Below are positions 41,729 to 50,228 of a DNA stretch of 64,000 nucleotides, piece after piece; the first letter of the stretch is position 1, and every line of letters starts with the position of its first letter. Below the pieces are notes generated by a model that worked only from the letters and a program-made list of their open reading frames with translations, was not told where the DNA came from and did not search any database. The translations under genes were made by a program, and so were the position numbers. Origin of the DNA: Caldanaerovirga acetigignens (GTDB lineage Bacteria; Bacillota; Thermosediminibacteria; Thermosediminibacterales; Thermosediminibacteraceae); the NCBI RefSeq assembly GCF_900142995.1, contig NZ_FRCR01000011.1, positions 1 to 64,000 on the forward strand. The letters run 5' to 3'.

Positions 41729-41863
41729 ATCGAGAAGGGCCGCTTGTCGAACGGGGTTCTGGCTGAGCTTCGTGGTGAGCAGGTTAGAATTTATCATTCC
41801 GATGTTTTTCAGCAGCAGATGGTGGAAGAAATAGAAAATGCCATCTTTGAAAATGCAAAATGA
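41729..41863 (+). pseudogene. Short coding remnant, possibly frameshifted
   Basis: One frame reads IEKGRLSNGVLAELRGEQVR, then IYHSDVFQQQMVEEIENAIFENAK, and stops at 41861. It is protein-like in composition and has no good start. Just upstream a different frame reads KKKIAVYLTSNHSNIYG, so a frameshift may separate the two halves of a former small gene. I do not recognise it. Weakly supported. Confidence 0.3.
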
Positions 41864-41885
41864 TGTTTCTCTAGAGCAGACATAA

Positions 41886-41918
41886 AAAATGAACCACCTC
41901 CGCAGGTGATTTTTTAGG
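41886..41918. terminator. Bidirectional terminator between cheR side and tRNA genes
   Basis: CACCT-CCGC-AGGTG hairpin flanked by T-rich tracts on both strands (ATTTTTTA on +; CATTTTTTATG on -). It would end the minus-strand tRNA transcript. Confidence 0.6.
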
Positions 41919-41996
41919 AAGGCGGCGTGTGTTGTGAGCAACTGATTAAGTATTAGAATAAATTTCCTAAACCGCAAACCCTTGTACATAAAAAAA

Positions 41997-42072
41997 TGGT
42001 GGGCCATGTAGGCTTCGAACCCACGACACCCTGATTAAGAGTCAGGTGCTCTACCAGCTGAGCTAATGGCCC
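41997..42072 (-). tRNA. tRNA-Lys (CTT)
   Basis: 76-base cloverleaf on the minus strand including an encoded CCA. Acceptor GGGCCAT/ATGGCCC, anticodon loop CTCTTAA, T arm GTGGGTTCGAAGCCTAC. It is the last of four tRNA genes in one transcript. Confidence 0.93.
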
Positions 42073-42083
42073 ACATTAAGCGA

Positions 42084-42170
42084 TGGTGGAGAGAGGTGGA
42101 TTCGAACCACCGAAGGCGTGCGCCAGCAGATTTACAGTCTGCCCCCTTTGGCCAGCTCGGGAATCTCTCC
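42084..42170 (-). tRNA. tRNA-Tyr (GTA)
   Basis: 87-base class II tRNA with encoded CCA. Acceptor GGAGAGA/TCTCTCC, anticodon loop CTGTAAA, long variable arm (TGGCGCACGCCTTC), as expected for bacterial tRNA-Tyr. Confidence 0.93.
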
Positions 42171-42178
42171 ACGTTTTA

Positions 42179-42254
42179 TGGAGCCGACGATGGGACTCGA
42201 ACCCGCAACCTGCTGATTACAAATCAGCCGCTCTGCCAATTGAGCTACGTCGGC
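42179..42254 (-). tRNA. tRNA-Thr (TGT)
   Basis: 76 bases with encoded CCA. Acceptor GCCGACG/CGTCGGC, anticodon loop TTTGTAA. Confidence 0.93.
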
Positions 42255-42260
42255 AAAAAT

Positions 42261-42337
42261 TGGTGGGCCCACTAGGACTCGAACCTAGAACCGACCGGTT
42301 ATGAGCCGGTTGCTCTGACCGGTTGAGCTATGGGCCC
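42261..42337 (-). tRNA. tRNA-Met (CAT)
   Basis: 77 bases with encoded CCA. Acceptor GGGCCCA/TGGGCCC, anticodon loop CTCATAA. A CAT anticodon could also be the lysidine-modified tRNA-Ile2; the acceptor starting GGGCCC with a paired first base argues against the initiator. Confidence 0.85.
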
Positions 42338-42357
42338 TTTCGCTGAACGCAATTTAA

Positions 42358-42386
42358 AGTATACAATAAAATTGGATTTTCGTCAA
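42358..42386 (-). promoter_or_regulatory. tRNA operon promoter
   Basis: On the minus strand: TTGACG (42386-42381), a 17-base spacer, TATACT (42363-42358), 20 bases before tRNA-Met. Confidence 0.82.
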
Positions 42387-42505
42387 TATGTTTGTGTTAA
42401 AAATTTTTTCGACCAGATTTTGATTCAGTCATTTTATTTTATCCCATAATGAAGGAAAAGAGGAAAGAATTGTAGAAATAATAAATTTGAGGGGAGGGGT
42501 TGAAT

Positions 42506-43555
42506 TTGAAATTGAAAGAAACGCTCGTGGAACTGTTGTCAGCAGAAATGCCTTCTGGCTTTGAGTTCAAAACTAATAGTTATTTAGTGGAAATATTCAA
42601 AAAGTATTGCGATGATGTAAGAGTGGATAAACTGGGAAATGTAATAGGCAGAAAGGGACCTGGAAATGCAAAAGTAAAGATTATGCTCGCAGCTCATATG
42701 GATGAAATCGGTTTGATGGTAAAGCAGATAGACGAAAGGGGGTTTATTCGTTTCTCTTATATAGGAGGTATAGACCATCGCATACTTCCTGCACAGGAGG
42801 TAATAATTCACGGAAGGGAGAAAATTTTAGGGGTAATCGGAAGCAAACCGCCTCACATACAGGAACCTGAAGAGAGAAATAAAGCTCTTAAATCGGAAGA
42901 TATGTTTATAGATACTGGCTTATCGGCAGAAAGGGTAAAGCAATTGGTTAGAATAGGTGACGTAATAACTTTTAAAAGAAAACCCGTAGAATTATTAAAT
43001 GGATGTTTCGCCGGAAACGCATTGGATGACAGAGCCGGCCTTGCCGCTATAATCTGTTGTCTGGAGGAACTTGATAAACTTCAATTTTCTACAGAAGTTT
43101 ATGCAGTGGCAACTGTACAAGAGGAAGTAGGGTTAAGAGGAGCAATAGTAAGTACATATCACTTATGTCCCGATATAGGTGTGGCTGTGGACGTGTGTCA
43201 CGGAAATATGGCGGATGTTGCAGAAGAAGAGACACAAAAATTGGGCAAAGGGCCGGCTATAGCTCTGGGACCTAACATCCATCCCAAGCTTTATGAAAGA
43301 TTGAAAAATATCGCTGAAGATTATAACATACCGTATCAATTGAATCCCGAACCATCGGCAACAGGTACCGATGCCTGGGCAATGCAAATCACCAGAGAAG
43401 GGATTCCTACAGCTTTAATTTCTATTCCCCTTAGATATATGCATACTTCAGTTGAAACTCTCAATATGGAAGACATAAAACTGAGCGGACGCTTACTGGC
43501 GCTTTTCATTTCATCACTGGATGAAAACTTTGTGGAGGGGTTAAAATGCTATTGA
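42506..43555 (+). CDS. M42-family aminopeptidase, copy 1
   Basis: A 349-residue dinuclear-metal peptidase of the M42 (FrvX/CelM/TET) type, which forms large hollow oligomers and removes N-terminal residues from peptides. TTG 42506 lies 8 bases after GGAGG; TTG 42500 is too near. Metal-site motifs are LAAHMDEIGLM, GNALDDRAGLAAI, VQEEVGLRGA and VAVDVCHG; the C-terminal ligand His is in RYMHTSVE. The first of three tandem copies, overlapping the second by 10 bases. Confidence 0.93.
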   Translation: MKLKETLVELLSAEMPSGFEFKTNSYLVEIFKKYCDDVRVDKLGNVIGRKGPGNAKVKIMLAAHMDEIGLMVKQIDERGFIRFSYIGGIDHRILPAQEVIIHGREKILGVIGSKPPHIQEPEERNKALKSEDMFIDTGLSAERVKQLVRIGDVITFKRKPVELLNGCFAGNALDDRAGLAAIICCLEELDKLQFSTEVYAVATVQEEVGLRGAIVSTYHLCPDIGVAVDVCHGNMADVAEEETQKLGKGPAIALGPNIHPKLYERLKNIAEDYNIPYQLNPEPSATGTDAWAMQITREGIPTALISIPLRYMHTSVETLNMEDIKLSGRLLALFISSLDENFVEGLKCY

Positions 43556-44559
43556 AGGAATTGACGGAGGCTTTCGGCGTTTCCGGGGCAGAGCATGAGG
43601 TAAGAAACATACTGAAGCGGGAGATAGAAAATTTGGCTGAAATCAGAACCGATGCGCTTGGCAATCTTCTTTTTGAAAAACCCGGCCTCGAAAAAAAACC
43701 TAAGGTTATGCTTGCGGCGCACATGGATGAGGTCGGACTTATGATTACATCTATCGGTAAAAACGGTTGGCTAAAGTTTAACACGGTGGGAGGAATAGAC
43801 GACAGGATTCTGGTATCAAAAACGGTGATCATTGGTCCTAATAAAGTAAAAGGGGTTATAGGTGCCAAGGCCATTCACTTGCAGGAGCCCAAGGAAAGGG
43901 AAACTGCGTTGAAGTCAAAGAATTTGTATATTGATATTGGAGCAAAAGACAAGGAAGATGCGGAAAAAATGGTTAAGATAGGCGATTATGCTGTATTTGA
44001 CTCAAAATATGAAAAGATGGGTGATTTGATAAAAGCCAAAGCACTGGACGATAGAGTAGGATGCTATATAATCACTGAGATACTTAAAAAAAATTATGAC
44101 TTGACCCTATGCGGGGCCTTTACGGTGCAAGAAGAGATAGGCGCAAGAGGGGCAACAGTGGCGGCTTATACCTTGGAACCTGATATTGCAATCGTATTGG
44201 AAGGCACTTTTGCCGCCGACGTCCCCGACACCAAGGAGGAAGGTTACAGTACAACCGTAGGCAAGGGGCCTGCTATTACGTTGATGGATAAAACCTTTAT
44301 AGCCGATAGAAGGCTTGTAGATAGGGTGCTTCAAGTAGCAGAACAAAACAAAATAAAATGCCAGTTGAGGAGAACTGCTTTTGGAAGCACGGATGGAGGA
44401 AAAATTTACATTGCTAAAGAAGGAATACCGACCATAGTTATTTCTGTGCCATGCCGTTATATACATTCACCGGCAAGTTTGGCAAGTCTTGGGGATATAC
44501 AAAATACAATAGCCTTAGTGGACGCCCTTATCAAAGATTTTCAGGAAAGGGGTATATAA
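43546..44559 (+). CDS. M42-family aminopeptidase, copy 2
   Basis: A 337-residue paralogue of its neighbours. Metal-site motifs are LAAHMDEVGLMI, KALDDRVGCYII, VQEEIGARGAT, VLEGTFAAD and the closing RYIHSPASLAS. The Glu-Gly (VLEGT) in place of the usual VDV after the fourth beta-strand suggests a different specificity from copies 1 and 3. ATG after GGAGGGG. Confidence 0.93.
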   Translation: MLLKELTEAFGVSGAEHEVRNILKREIENLAEIRTDALGNLLFEKPGLEKKPKVMLAAHMDEVGLMITSIGKNGWLKFNTVGGIDDRILVSKTVIIGPNKVKGVIGAKAIHLQEPKERETALKSKNLYIDIGAKDKEDAEKMVKIGDYAVFDSKYEKMGDLIKAKALDDRVGCYIITEILKKNYDLTLCGAFTVQEEIGARGATVAAYTLEPDIAIVLEGTFAADVPDTKEEGYSTTVGKGPAITLMDKTFIADRRLVDRVLQVAEQNKIKCQLRRTAFGSTDGGKIYIAKEGIPTIVISVPCRYIHSPASLASLGDIQNTIALVDALIKDFQERGI

Positions 44560-44563
44560 ACTT

Positions 44564-45541
44564 ATGAAAGAATTGGTGAAGAAACTAACGGAAACCTTTG
44601 GCCCATCCGGCGAAGAAAATAAAATTCGTGAGGTTATACTTGACGAAATAAAGGATTATGCTGATGAAGTCCGGGTAGATGTCCTCGGAAATATAATTGC
44701 GAGGAAAAAAGGTGCGGGAGAAAAACTGATGTTGGCCGCCCATATGGATGAGGTCGGCGTTATAGTCACAAACATCGACGATAAAGGGTTTCTGAGGTTT
44801 TCAAATATCGGAGGGATTTCGCCGTTTACCCTGATTGGTGAAAGAGTTGTTTTCGAAAATGGGACTGTAGGTGTTTTTGGAATGGAAAAAATGGACGATA
44901 TTAAGGATTTGAAGTTCAACAAAATGTTCATCGATATCGGCGCAAGGACGAAAGAAGAAGCGCGAAAGAAGGTTCGCATTGGTGATAAGGCAGTATATTA
45001 CAGAAATTGCGATATAATCGGTGATTACGTTACAGCTAAAGCTCTAGATGATCGAGCCGGCTGTGCCGTGCTTATAAAGGTCTTGCAGAACGTTAAGTTC
45101 TCAAGATTTGATACTTATTTTGTCTTTACAGTTCAAGAAGAGGTAGGTTTAAGAGGCGCGAAAACTTCGGCTTTCGGGATAGGACCGGATCTTGCTATAG
45201 CAGTAGATGTGACAAAGACCGGTGATACTCCCGAATCGGAAAAAATGGCAGTAGAGCTCGGAAAGGGGCCGGCAGTGAAGATAATGGACAGGTCGGTAAT
45301 TTGCCATCCCAAAATAAAAGAAATGCTCATCGATAGCGCTGAAAAAAATAATATTCCTTATCAGCTAGAAGTACTAGAAATGGGCGGGACCGATACGGGC
45401 GCGATACATCTAACTAAAGACGGCGTGCCGTCCGGCTGCCTTTCTATCCCGACGCGATATATCCATACACCATCGGAGATGGCGTCAATTGATGACATGG
45501 AAAAAGCAATAGAGCTGCTGCTTTACGTTCTCGAGAAATAA
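44564..45541 (+). CDS. M42-family aminopeptidase, copy 3
   Basis: A 325-residue paralogue. Motifs are LAAHMDEVGVIV, KALDDRAGCAVL, VQEEVGLRGAKT, AVDVTKTGDTP and RYIHTPSEMAS. It has a shorter insertion in the PDZ-like dimer domain than copy 1. The three copies are spaced by at most a few bases and end in one terminator, so they are one operon, perhaps co-assembling into a mixed particle. Confidence 0.93.
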   Translation: MKELVKKLTETFGPSGEENKIREVILDEIKDYADEVRVDVLGNIIARKKGAGEKLMLAAHMDEVGVIVTNIDDKGFLRFSNIGGISPFTLIGERVVFENGTVGVFGMEKMDDIKDLKFNKMFIDIGARTKEEARKKVRIGDKAVYYRNCDIIGDYVTAKALDDRAGCAVLIKVLQNVKFSRFDTYFVFTVQEEVGLRGAKTSAFGIGPDLAIAVDVTKTGDTPESEKMAVELGKGPAVKIMDRSVICHPKIKEMLIDSAEKNNIPYQLEVLEMGGTDTGAIHLTKDGVPSGCLSIPTRYIHTPSEMASIDDMEKAIELLLYVLEK

Positions 45542-45571
45542 TCCGGGGGTTGCCCCCGAATTTTCTTTTTT
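45542..45571 (+). terminator. Terminator after the M42 operon
   Basis: CGGGGG (45544-45549), TTG loop, CCCCCG (45553-45558), then a T-rich tract. Confidence 0.88.
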
Positions 45572-45660
45572 AATTTTAAAAAATAAAAATCATGCACGAT
45601 GCCCTTACGTCTCCCATAAACTTGTAATGATAAGGCAAAAGGAGGCGTAAGGAGTTTGCC

Positions 45661-45975
45661 ATGACTGGATATTGTCCTTTTTTGAAGGAGTATAAGGTTT
45701 TACGGCTTATCGAAAATGAAAATAGGGTTATATTCAGGTGTGAACTGGGAAAGGTTTTGTTGAAACCGAAATATTTAAAAGAAAAATGGGCTTGCGGGGG
45801 CTGTTCGGTCCCTTATGTATTGGAAAGCAGTCCCTGCCGATATCTCAAACCCGGGAAGGATTTTTTGTTTCGAGGCTCGAGTCATACCTTTTTTATTTGC
45901 GAATTGCTGGAGATAAAACTCGAAAGCCCCGGTGAATTTTGTAAATTTTATTGTCGGCATTATATTCCTCTTTAA
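45661..45975 (+). CDS. Cys-rich small protein, unknown
   Basis: A 104-residue protein with nine Cys in pairs or near pairs: TGYCPF, FRCELG, WACGGCSVPY, SSPCRY, FICELL and EFCKFYCRHY. No signal peptide. The Cys arrangement suggests a zinc or Fe-S protein, but I recognise no family. It starts with ATG after AAGGAGGCGTAAGGAG. It stands alone between the M42 operon and a TPR gene. Confidence 0.65.
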   Translation: MTGYCPFLKEYKVLRLIENENRVIFRCELGKVLLKPKYLKEKWACGGCSVPYVLESSPCRYLKPGKDFLFRGSSHTFFICELLEIKLESPGEFCKFYCRHYIPL

Positions 45976-46059
45976 GAAGTCGGCAGGAAAATTAAAGAAA
46001 AAATAGAATAATATGTTATGATACCCATGTTATAATACCGAGGGAAGGGGGGCAGTTTA

Positions 46060-47223
46060 ATGAACAGGAAAGAAGCGTTACTCCTGCTCTATAAGATAAT
46101 AAAAAAGAGATTTCTATACTGGCCGAATATTTATCTTAGGTTTTTGTGTGAAGCAAATATATACGATACCGCTCTTGAATTTGTTCGTAAAAAACTCCTT
46201 CAAAATCCTGCATTGGATTTTCTGTGTTGGGGTGGAGTAATTAGTTACTTAAAAAAGGATTTTGGGGAAGCTCTAAATTTCTTTGAAAAAGCTATTTCTT
46301 TGGAAGAATTACCCGAAATACGGTACTTTATCGGGCAAACGTATTTAGATCTGTTGGAATTTGATAAAGCAGAAGAAAATTATATGTTATTACTTGGCGA
46401 TCCAATCTTAAACATCAAAGCTGTGTATGGGCTTGCTTTGTGCAAATTTAACAAAAGTCAGTATAATGAGGCTTTTGAGCTTCTTGATGGAATATTACAT
46501 AAAGCGGAAGGTAAGGATTATGTAAGGATTCAGAATAAAAAAGGGCTGTGTTTAATGGAAATGGGGCTTCTGGAAGAAGCAAAAAAGTGCTTTTTGGATT
46601 GTTTGGAAAAAATACCCGATGACTACAATGCAAAGCTCAATTTGGCTCTGGTGCTTACTAAAACCGGTGAATATGAAAAAGCGGTGGATTTATATAAATC
46701 GTCATTAATGTGTTTTCCGCACGACCTTACAGCTATAAATAATTTGGCTTTATGTCTTGCTGCATCGGGTAAATATGATGAAGCTCTTGGTTATTGTGAA
46801 AGGGGATTGTCTATAGATCCTATAAACGGGGATTTGCTGATTAACAAGGGGTATTGCTTATATAAGAAAAAAAATTACAAGAAGGCTATAGAATGTTTTA
46901 AGGAAGCTGAAAAATTTGTAAAGGACGACATTGAAGTAAAAAATAATATAGCTCTTTGCCTATTAGCCGTAAAGAAATATAAAGAAGCGCTTGAACTGTT
47001 GGATGAGGTTTTGCAAAAGAGAAAAAGTGATGATATCCTAATAAATAAAGCCTTTTGTTTGATGAAAATGGGTCTTTACGGTGATGCAGCCGAATGTTGC
47101 AAAGAGCTGGAAACAGAAATGGAGGATAAAGCCGAAATTTATACTTTGTTGGGAATATGTTTCGAGAAAATGGGAGAAAATGAGAAAGCTGTAGAATATT
47201 ACAATAAGGCCTTAATTGCTTGA
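46060..47223 (+). CDS. TPR-repeat protein
   Basis: A 387-residue soluble protein made almost wholly of tetratricopeptide repeats, a helical scaffold for protein binding. Repeated pattern W/L-LG/A-Y-A-A-F/Y-P is visible in 'GGVISYLKKDFGEALNFFEKAI', 'LALVLTKTGEYEKAVDLYKSSLM' and 'LLGICFEKMGENEKAVEYYNKAL' (each described as a repeat unit); about nine or ten repeats. No catalytic domain. It lies 19 bases before surE and may be co-transcribed. Confidence 0.88.
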   Translation: MNRKEALLLLYKIIKKRFLYWPNIYLRFLCEANIYDTALEFVRKKLLQNPALDFLCWGGVISYLKKDFGEALNFFEKAISLEELPEIRYFIGQTYLDLLEFDKAEENYMLLLGDPILNIKAVYGLALCKFNKSQYNEAFELLDGILHKAEGKDYVRIQNKKGLCLMEMGLLEEAKKCFLDCLEKIPDDYNAKLNLALVLTKTGEYEKAVDLYKSSLMCFPHDLTAINNLALCLAASGKYDEALGYCERGLSIDPINGDLLINKGYCLYKKKNYKKAIECFKEAEKFVKDDIEVKNNIALCLLAVKKYKEALELLDEVLQKRKSDDILINKAFCLMKMGLYGDAAECCKELETEMEDKAEIYTLLGICFEKMGENEKAVEYYNKALIA

Positions 47224-47242
47224 TGAGTTAGGGGTGTAAAAA

Positions 47243-48010
47243 ATGAATATTCTCATAACTAATGATGACGGCATTTACGCTGAAGGTCTTTTGATGTTAG
47301 CAAGGGAAATTTCAAAAATAGCCAAAGTTACAGTTGTGGCGCCGGATAGGGAAAGAAGCGCTACGGCTCATGCTATTACTCTGCACAAACCGCTGCGGGT
47401 AGAAAAGGCTGAACTTCGCAATTGTTCGGTGGAAAGCTGGATGGTTAACGGTACTCCTTCGGATTGCGTGAAGTTGGCCCTTGACGCGCTGATAAACGAT
47501 GCACCCGACCTGGTGTTATCGGGAATAAACAGGGGACCAAATTTAGGGACTGACGTAATTTATTCTGGAACTGTATCGGCTGCCATTGAAGCGGCGATTT
47601 ACGGAATTCCTGCTGTCGCTGTTTCGGTGGCAGCATACGAAAATGTGTCTTATGAATACCCGGCTCAGTTCGTAAGAAAGCTGTGCGAGGTTTTAAAAGA
47701 AAAACAGTTTCCGAAAGATACCTTGCTAAATGTCAATATTCCTCCTTTAGATGTGGAAGATATAGCGGGAGTATTAATAACACGTTTGGGAAGTAGAAAG
47801 TATAAAAATTGCTTTGACCGTCGGCAAGATCCAAGGGGAAAAACATACTTTTGGTTGACAGGAGAGGTAGTGGAAGATTTGGAAGATGAGACTTCCGACG
47901 TCTGGGCCATAAAAAACAATTATATTTCAATTACCCCTATTCATTTCGATTTGACTAATTATGAGGTAATTGATAGTATAAAAAAGTGGGAACTCAAGCC
48001 GTTATTATGA
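47243..48010 (+). CDS. surE: 5'/3'-nucleotidase SurE
   Basis: A 255-residue metal-dependent phosphatase acting on nucleoside monophosphates and, in some species, polyphosphate. Typical marks are the metal-binding start ILITNDDGIYAEGLLML, VVAPDRERSATAHAIT, VNGTPSDCVKLALDAL, LVLSGINRGPNLGTDVIYSGTVSAA (described, about 92-116) and the C-terminal ITPIHFDLT. Usual length. Confidence 0.96.
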   Translation: MNILITNDDGIYAEGLLMLAREISKIAKVTVVAPDRERSATAHAITLHKPLRVEKAELRNCSVESWMVNGTPSDCVKLALDALINDAPDLVLSGINRGPNLGTDVIYSGTVSAAIEAAIYGIPAVAVSVAAYENVSYEYPAQFVRKLCEVLKEKQFPKDTLLNVNIPPLDVEDIAGVLITRLGSRKYKNCFDRRQDPRGKTYFWLTGEVVEDLEDETSDVWAIKNNYISITPIHFDLTNYEVIDSIKKWELKPLL

Positions 48011-48036
48011 ATCTTTTTTAAGAAAGGAAATTATAA

Positions 48037-48198
48037 ATGGAATCAAAACTTGAACTTTTGGCGCAAAAGGAGTTTAATTATCACGATGACCTTTATCAGT
48101 TGGTGGATTTTTTGAATAAATCTCTTAAAAAGAAAGGATTCATATTCGGAATTTCTAAAAAAGGGGAAAAGGCTTTAATAACGATTTACGAGACATAG
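48037..48198 (+). CDS. YpmA-like small protein (DUF4264 type)
   Basis: A 53-residue gene. ATG 48037 follows AAGAAAGGA. The product begins MESKLELLAQKEFNYHDDLY and has DFLNKSLKKKGFIFGISKK, closing in ITIYET. This matches my memory of the YpmA/DUF4264 family of spore-formers, of unknown function. It is followed by a very strong inverted repeat that carries the next gene's ribosome site. Confidence 0.8.
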   Translation: MESKLELLAQKEFNYHDDLYQLVDFLNKSLKKKGFIFGISKKGEKALITIYET

Positions 48199-48211
48199 CT
48201 TTCACCAAATG

Positions 48212-48263
48212 GCCTCCTCCTTAATAAGCTAAATATAAAGAGCTTTTAAGGAGGAGGCTTTTT
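48212..48263 (+). promoter_or_regulatory. Strong hairpin enclosing the next gene's ribosome-binding site
   Basis: GCCTCCTCCTTAA (48212-48224) pairs perfectly with TTAAGGAGGAGGC (48246-48258), continued by AAGCT/AGCTT past one bulged base, loop of 10 bases, then TTTTT. The right arm contains the AAGGAGGAGG ribosome site, 8 bases before the ATG at 48266. It therefore works as a terminator for ypmA, a translation mask for the downstream gene, or both. Confidence 0.75.
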
Positions 48264-48265
48264 AT

Positions 48266-49363
48266 ATGAAAGAGGGATATATAAGACGATTTTTCCCCGG
48301 CGGAAATACTTCAAAAGGATATATTTCGTTTTTCGATAATGTGCTTCCGTGGGAAAATGCTAAAAAATTTTTTATAATGAAAGGAGGGCCGGGGGTCGGG
48401 AAATCTACTTTCATGCAAAAAATAGGGGAGCGGCTAGTCAGAGATGGAATTGACATAGAATTTCTGCATTGTTCGGCGGATAGCAATTCACTGGATGGAG
48501 TGATTTTACCGGAATATGGGATGGCTCTTATCGACGGCACGGCCCCGCACATAGTCGACCCAAAATATCCCGGGTGCGTGGAGGAAATTATAAATTTTGG
48601 TGATTCATGGGATGAAGAAGGTATAATAAAACATAAAAGTGATATAATTAAACTGCAGAAAGAAATCAGTAGGTGCTATAAAAAGGGATTTGATTATATA
48701 AAGACGGCAAAAGTTCTCTACGATGGAATACAGGAAATATATTTTTGGGCCACAGATGAAGGAAAGTTGAACAAAATAATAGAGGAAATAGTTGGCGATA
48801 TATTCTACAATGTCACTCGGATTGGGAGGATACCTAGGCAAAGAAAAATGTTCGCGAGTGCTATAACGTCCGGTGGATTGATAAATTTTCTCGACAATAA
48901 TTTTGGAAATATTGAAAAACGCTATATATTAAAAGGTGAAATTACGTGGGCAAAGGCCAAATTAATTGAGACAGTTTTAAATACAGCTTTGATAAAGGGT
49001 TTTGAGGTCGAGGCGTTTTACTGTCCTTTATCTCCGGAAAGAGTAGAACATATTATTATAAAAGATTTAAACGTGGGATTGATAAATTCTATAGAACCTC
49101 ATCTTTTTAGCCGGATAAAGAGTAATGATAGATTAATTGATTTCGACAGTTTTTTAATTGAAAGCGAATTTGAAAAGCATAGAAGGGATGCGGAATTTTC
49201 TAGAGGGATTTGTAAAATGCTCATAGATAAAGCTGTTGCGTGTTTTACAGAGGCAAAAAAATTGCATGATGAATTAGAAAGCTTTTATATTTCAAATATG
49301 GATTTTTCTAAGGTTGATGGGAAGTTGGAATATGTTTACAAAATATTAGTGAATTTGTTGTAA
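48266..49363 (+). CDS. P-loop ATPase, PRK06851-like
   Basis: A 365-residue protein of a Firmicute family known as PRK06851, function unknown. It has two similar halves: the first with a P-loop KGGPGVGKSTFMQKIGERL (about residues 39-57) and IEFLHCSADSNSLDGVILPE; the second starting ...RYILKGEITWAKAKLIETVL with EAFYCPLSPERVEHIIIKDLNVGLI. The second half has lost its P-loop, which suggests an ancient duplication. The ribosome site is inside a strong hairpin, so expression may be conditional, for example during sporulation. Confidence 0.75.
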   Translation: MKEGYIRRFFPGGNTSKGYISFFDNVLPWENAKKFFIMKGGPGVGKSTFMQKIGERLVRDGIDIEFLHCSADSNSLDGVILPEYGMALIDGTAPHIVDPKYPGCVEEIINFGDSWDEEGIIKHKSDIIKLQKEISRCYKKGFDYIKTAKVLYDGIQEIYFWATDEGKLNKIIEEIVGDIFYNVTRIGRIPRQRKMFASAITSGGLINFLDNNFGNIEKRYILKGEITWAKAKLIETVLNTALIKGFEVEAFYCPLSPERVEHIIIKDLNVGLINSIEPHLFSRIKSNDRLIDFDSFLIESEFEKHRRDAEFSRGICKMLIDKAVACFTEAKKLHDELESFYISNMDFSKVDGKLEYVYKILVNLL

Positions 49364-49379
49364 AATCGTTATGGATTAA

Positions 49380-49408
49380 AAAGGGGGAGGAACTCCCCTA
49401 TTTTTTTA
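49380..49408 (+). terminator. Terminator
   Basis: AGGGG...CCCCT stem (49382-49399) followed by ATTTTTTTATT. Confidence 0.75.
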
Positions 49409-49479
49409 TTCGAAGCAGGAAAACTGTGAATTAATGAAGAATATGTAAATAATATATATTTTCCGGGAGGCACCAGGAA

Positions 49480-50199
49480 ATGTCGATGCGCAAAATACTA
49501 ATGCTATTATTGATATTTGTTCTATTATTGAGTTTAGTAGGATGTGGAGATCAATTTGGAAAATTGTCCCCTAAAGATGCTGTGATTAAGGCTAATGAAA
49601 AATTAAAAGAAGTTGAAGGGTACAGAATGAAAATAAATGCTCAAGTAACCATGAATGACATAAAACAACAGGTTGTTTTAATAGGAGAAGTAGCTAACCC
49701 TAATCAAGTTTACTTGAGTGGAAGTTTATCAGGGCTTAATATTGAAATTTACAAGAAAGAAAACAAAATCTTTATAAAAGATCCCATGAATAATAAGTGG
49801 ATAGAAAGCGAAAATTTAGGTTTAGGAAATATGGATGGCATAATATCCACTCCAGAAAAAACGTTCAATGAATTGAATGATATGATTGTGGAGGCGGTAT
49901 ATCTTCCGGATGAACTAATAGAAGGAGTCAAGTGTAAAGTTATAGAATACGTCCCAGATAAGCAGAAATTAAAGGAGATATTTTTTGAAGATGAAAAAAT
50001 AGATGAAATAAGTGACCTTGAAGCTAAATATAAAGTGTGGATAGGGGAAAAAGATTTTCTTATTCGCAAGTTGAGTATGGACCTTAAACTTAATTCATAC
50101 GAAAATGAAGAGCAATCTATAAATATGGTAGTGCAGCTTTACGATTTCGGAAATAATGACATAAAGATAGAATATCCGAAAGATTTACCATTGCAATGA
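49480..50199 (+). CDS. Putative lipoprotein, LppX/DUF6612-like
   Basis: A 239-residue exported lipoprotein. The signal peptide ends in lipobox LVGC with Cys near residue 22. The mature part, SPKDAVIKANEKLKEVEGYRM, then repeated beta-strands (QVVLIGEVANPNQVYLSG; NIEIYKKENKIFIKDPMNNKW), fits the LolA/LppX-like half-barrel proteins common in Firmicutes, which may bind lipids. The start is ATG 49480 or 49486; GGGAGG is upstream. It is transcribed between the ATPase and aspC. Confidence 0.75.
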   Translation: MSMRKILMLLLIFVLLLSLVGCGDQFGKLSPKDAVIKANEKLKEVEGYRMKINAQVTMNDIKQQVVLIGEVANPNQVYLSGSLSGLNIEIYKKENKIFIKDPMNNKWIESENLGLGNMDGIISTPEKTFNELNDMIVEAVYLPDELIEGVKCKVIEYVPDKQKLKEIFFEDEKIDEISDLEAKYKVWIGEKDFLIRKLSMDLKLNSYENEEQSINMVVQLYDFGNNDIKIEYPKDLPLQ

Positions 50200-50228
50200 A
50201 TATAATTAATTAGGGGAGGGTCTTAAAA

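Noticed and set aside
41560-41766. 68-residue hypothetical protein after cheR
   Set aside because: No ribosome site and low-complexity, A/T-driven sequence; only the second frame further on looks protein-like.
42066-42304. Open frames over the tRNA genes
   Set aside because: They are translations of tRNA gene complements (giving GFEPP- and DGTRTRN-like sequences known as artefacts).
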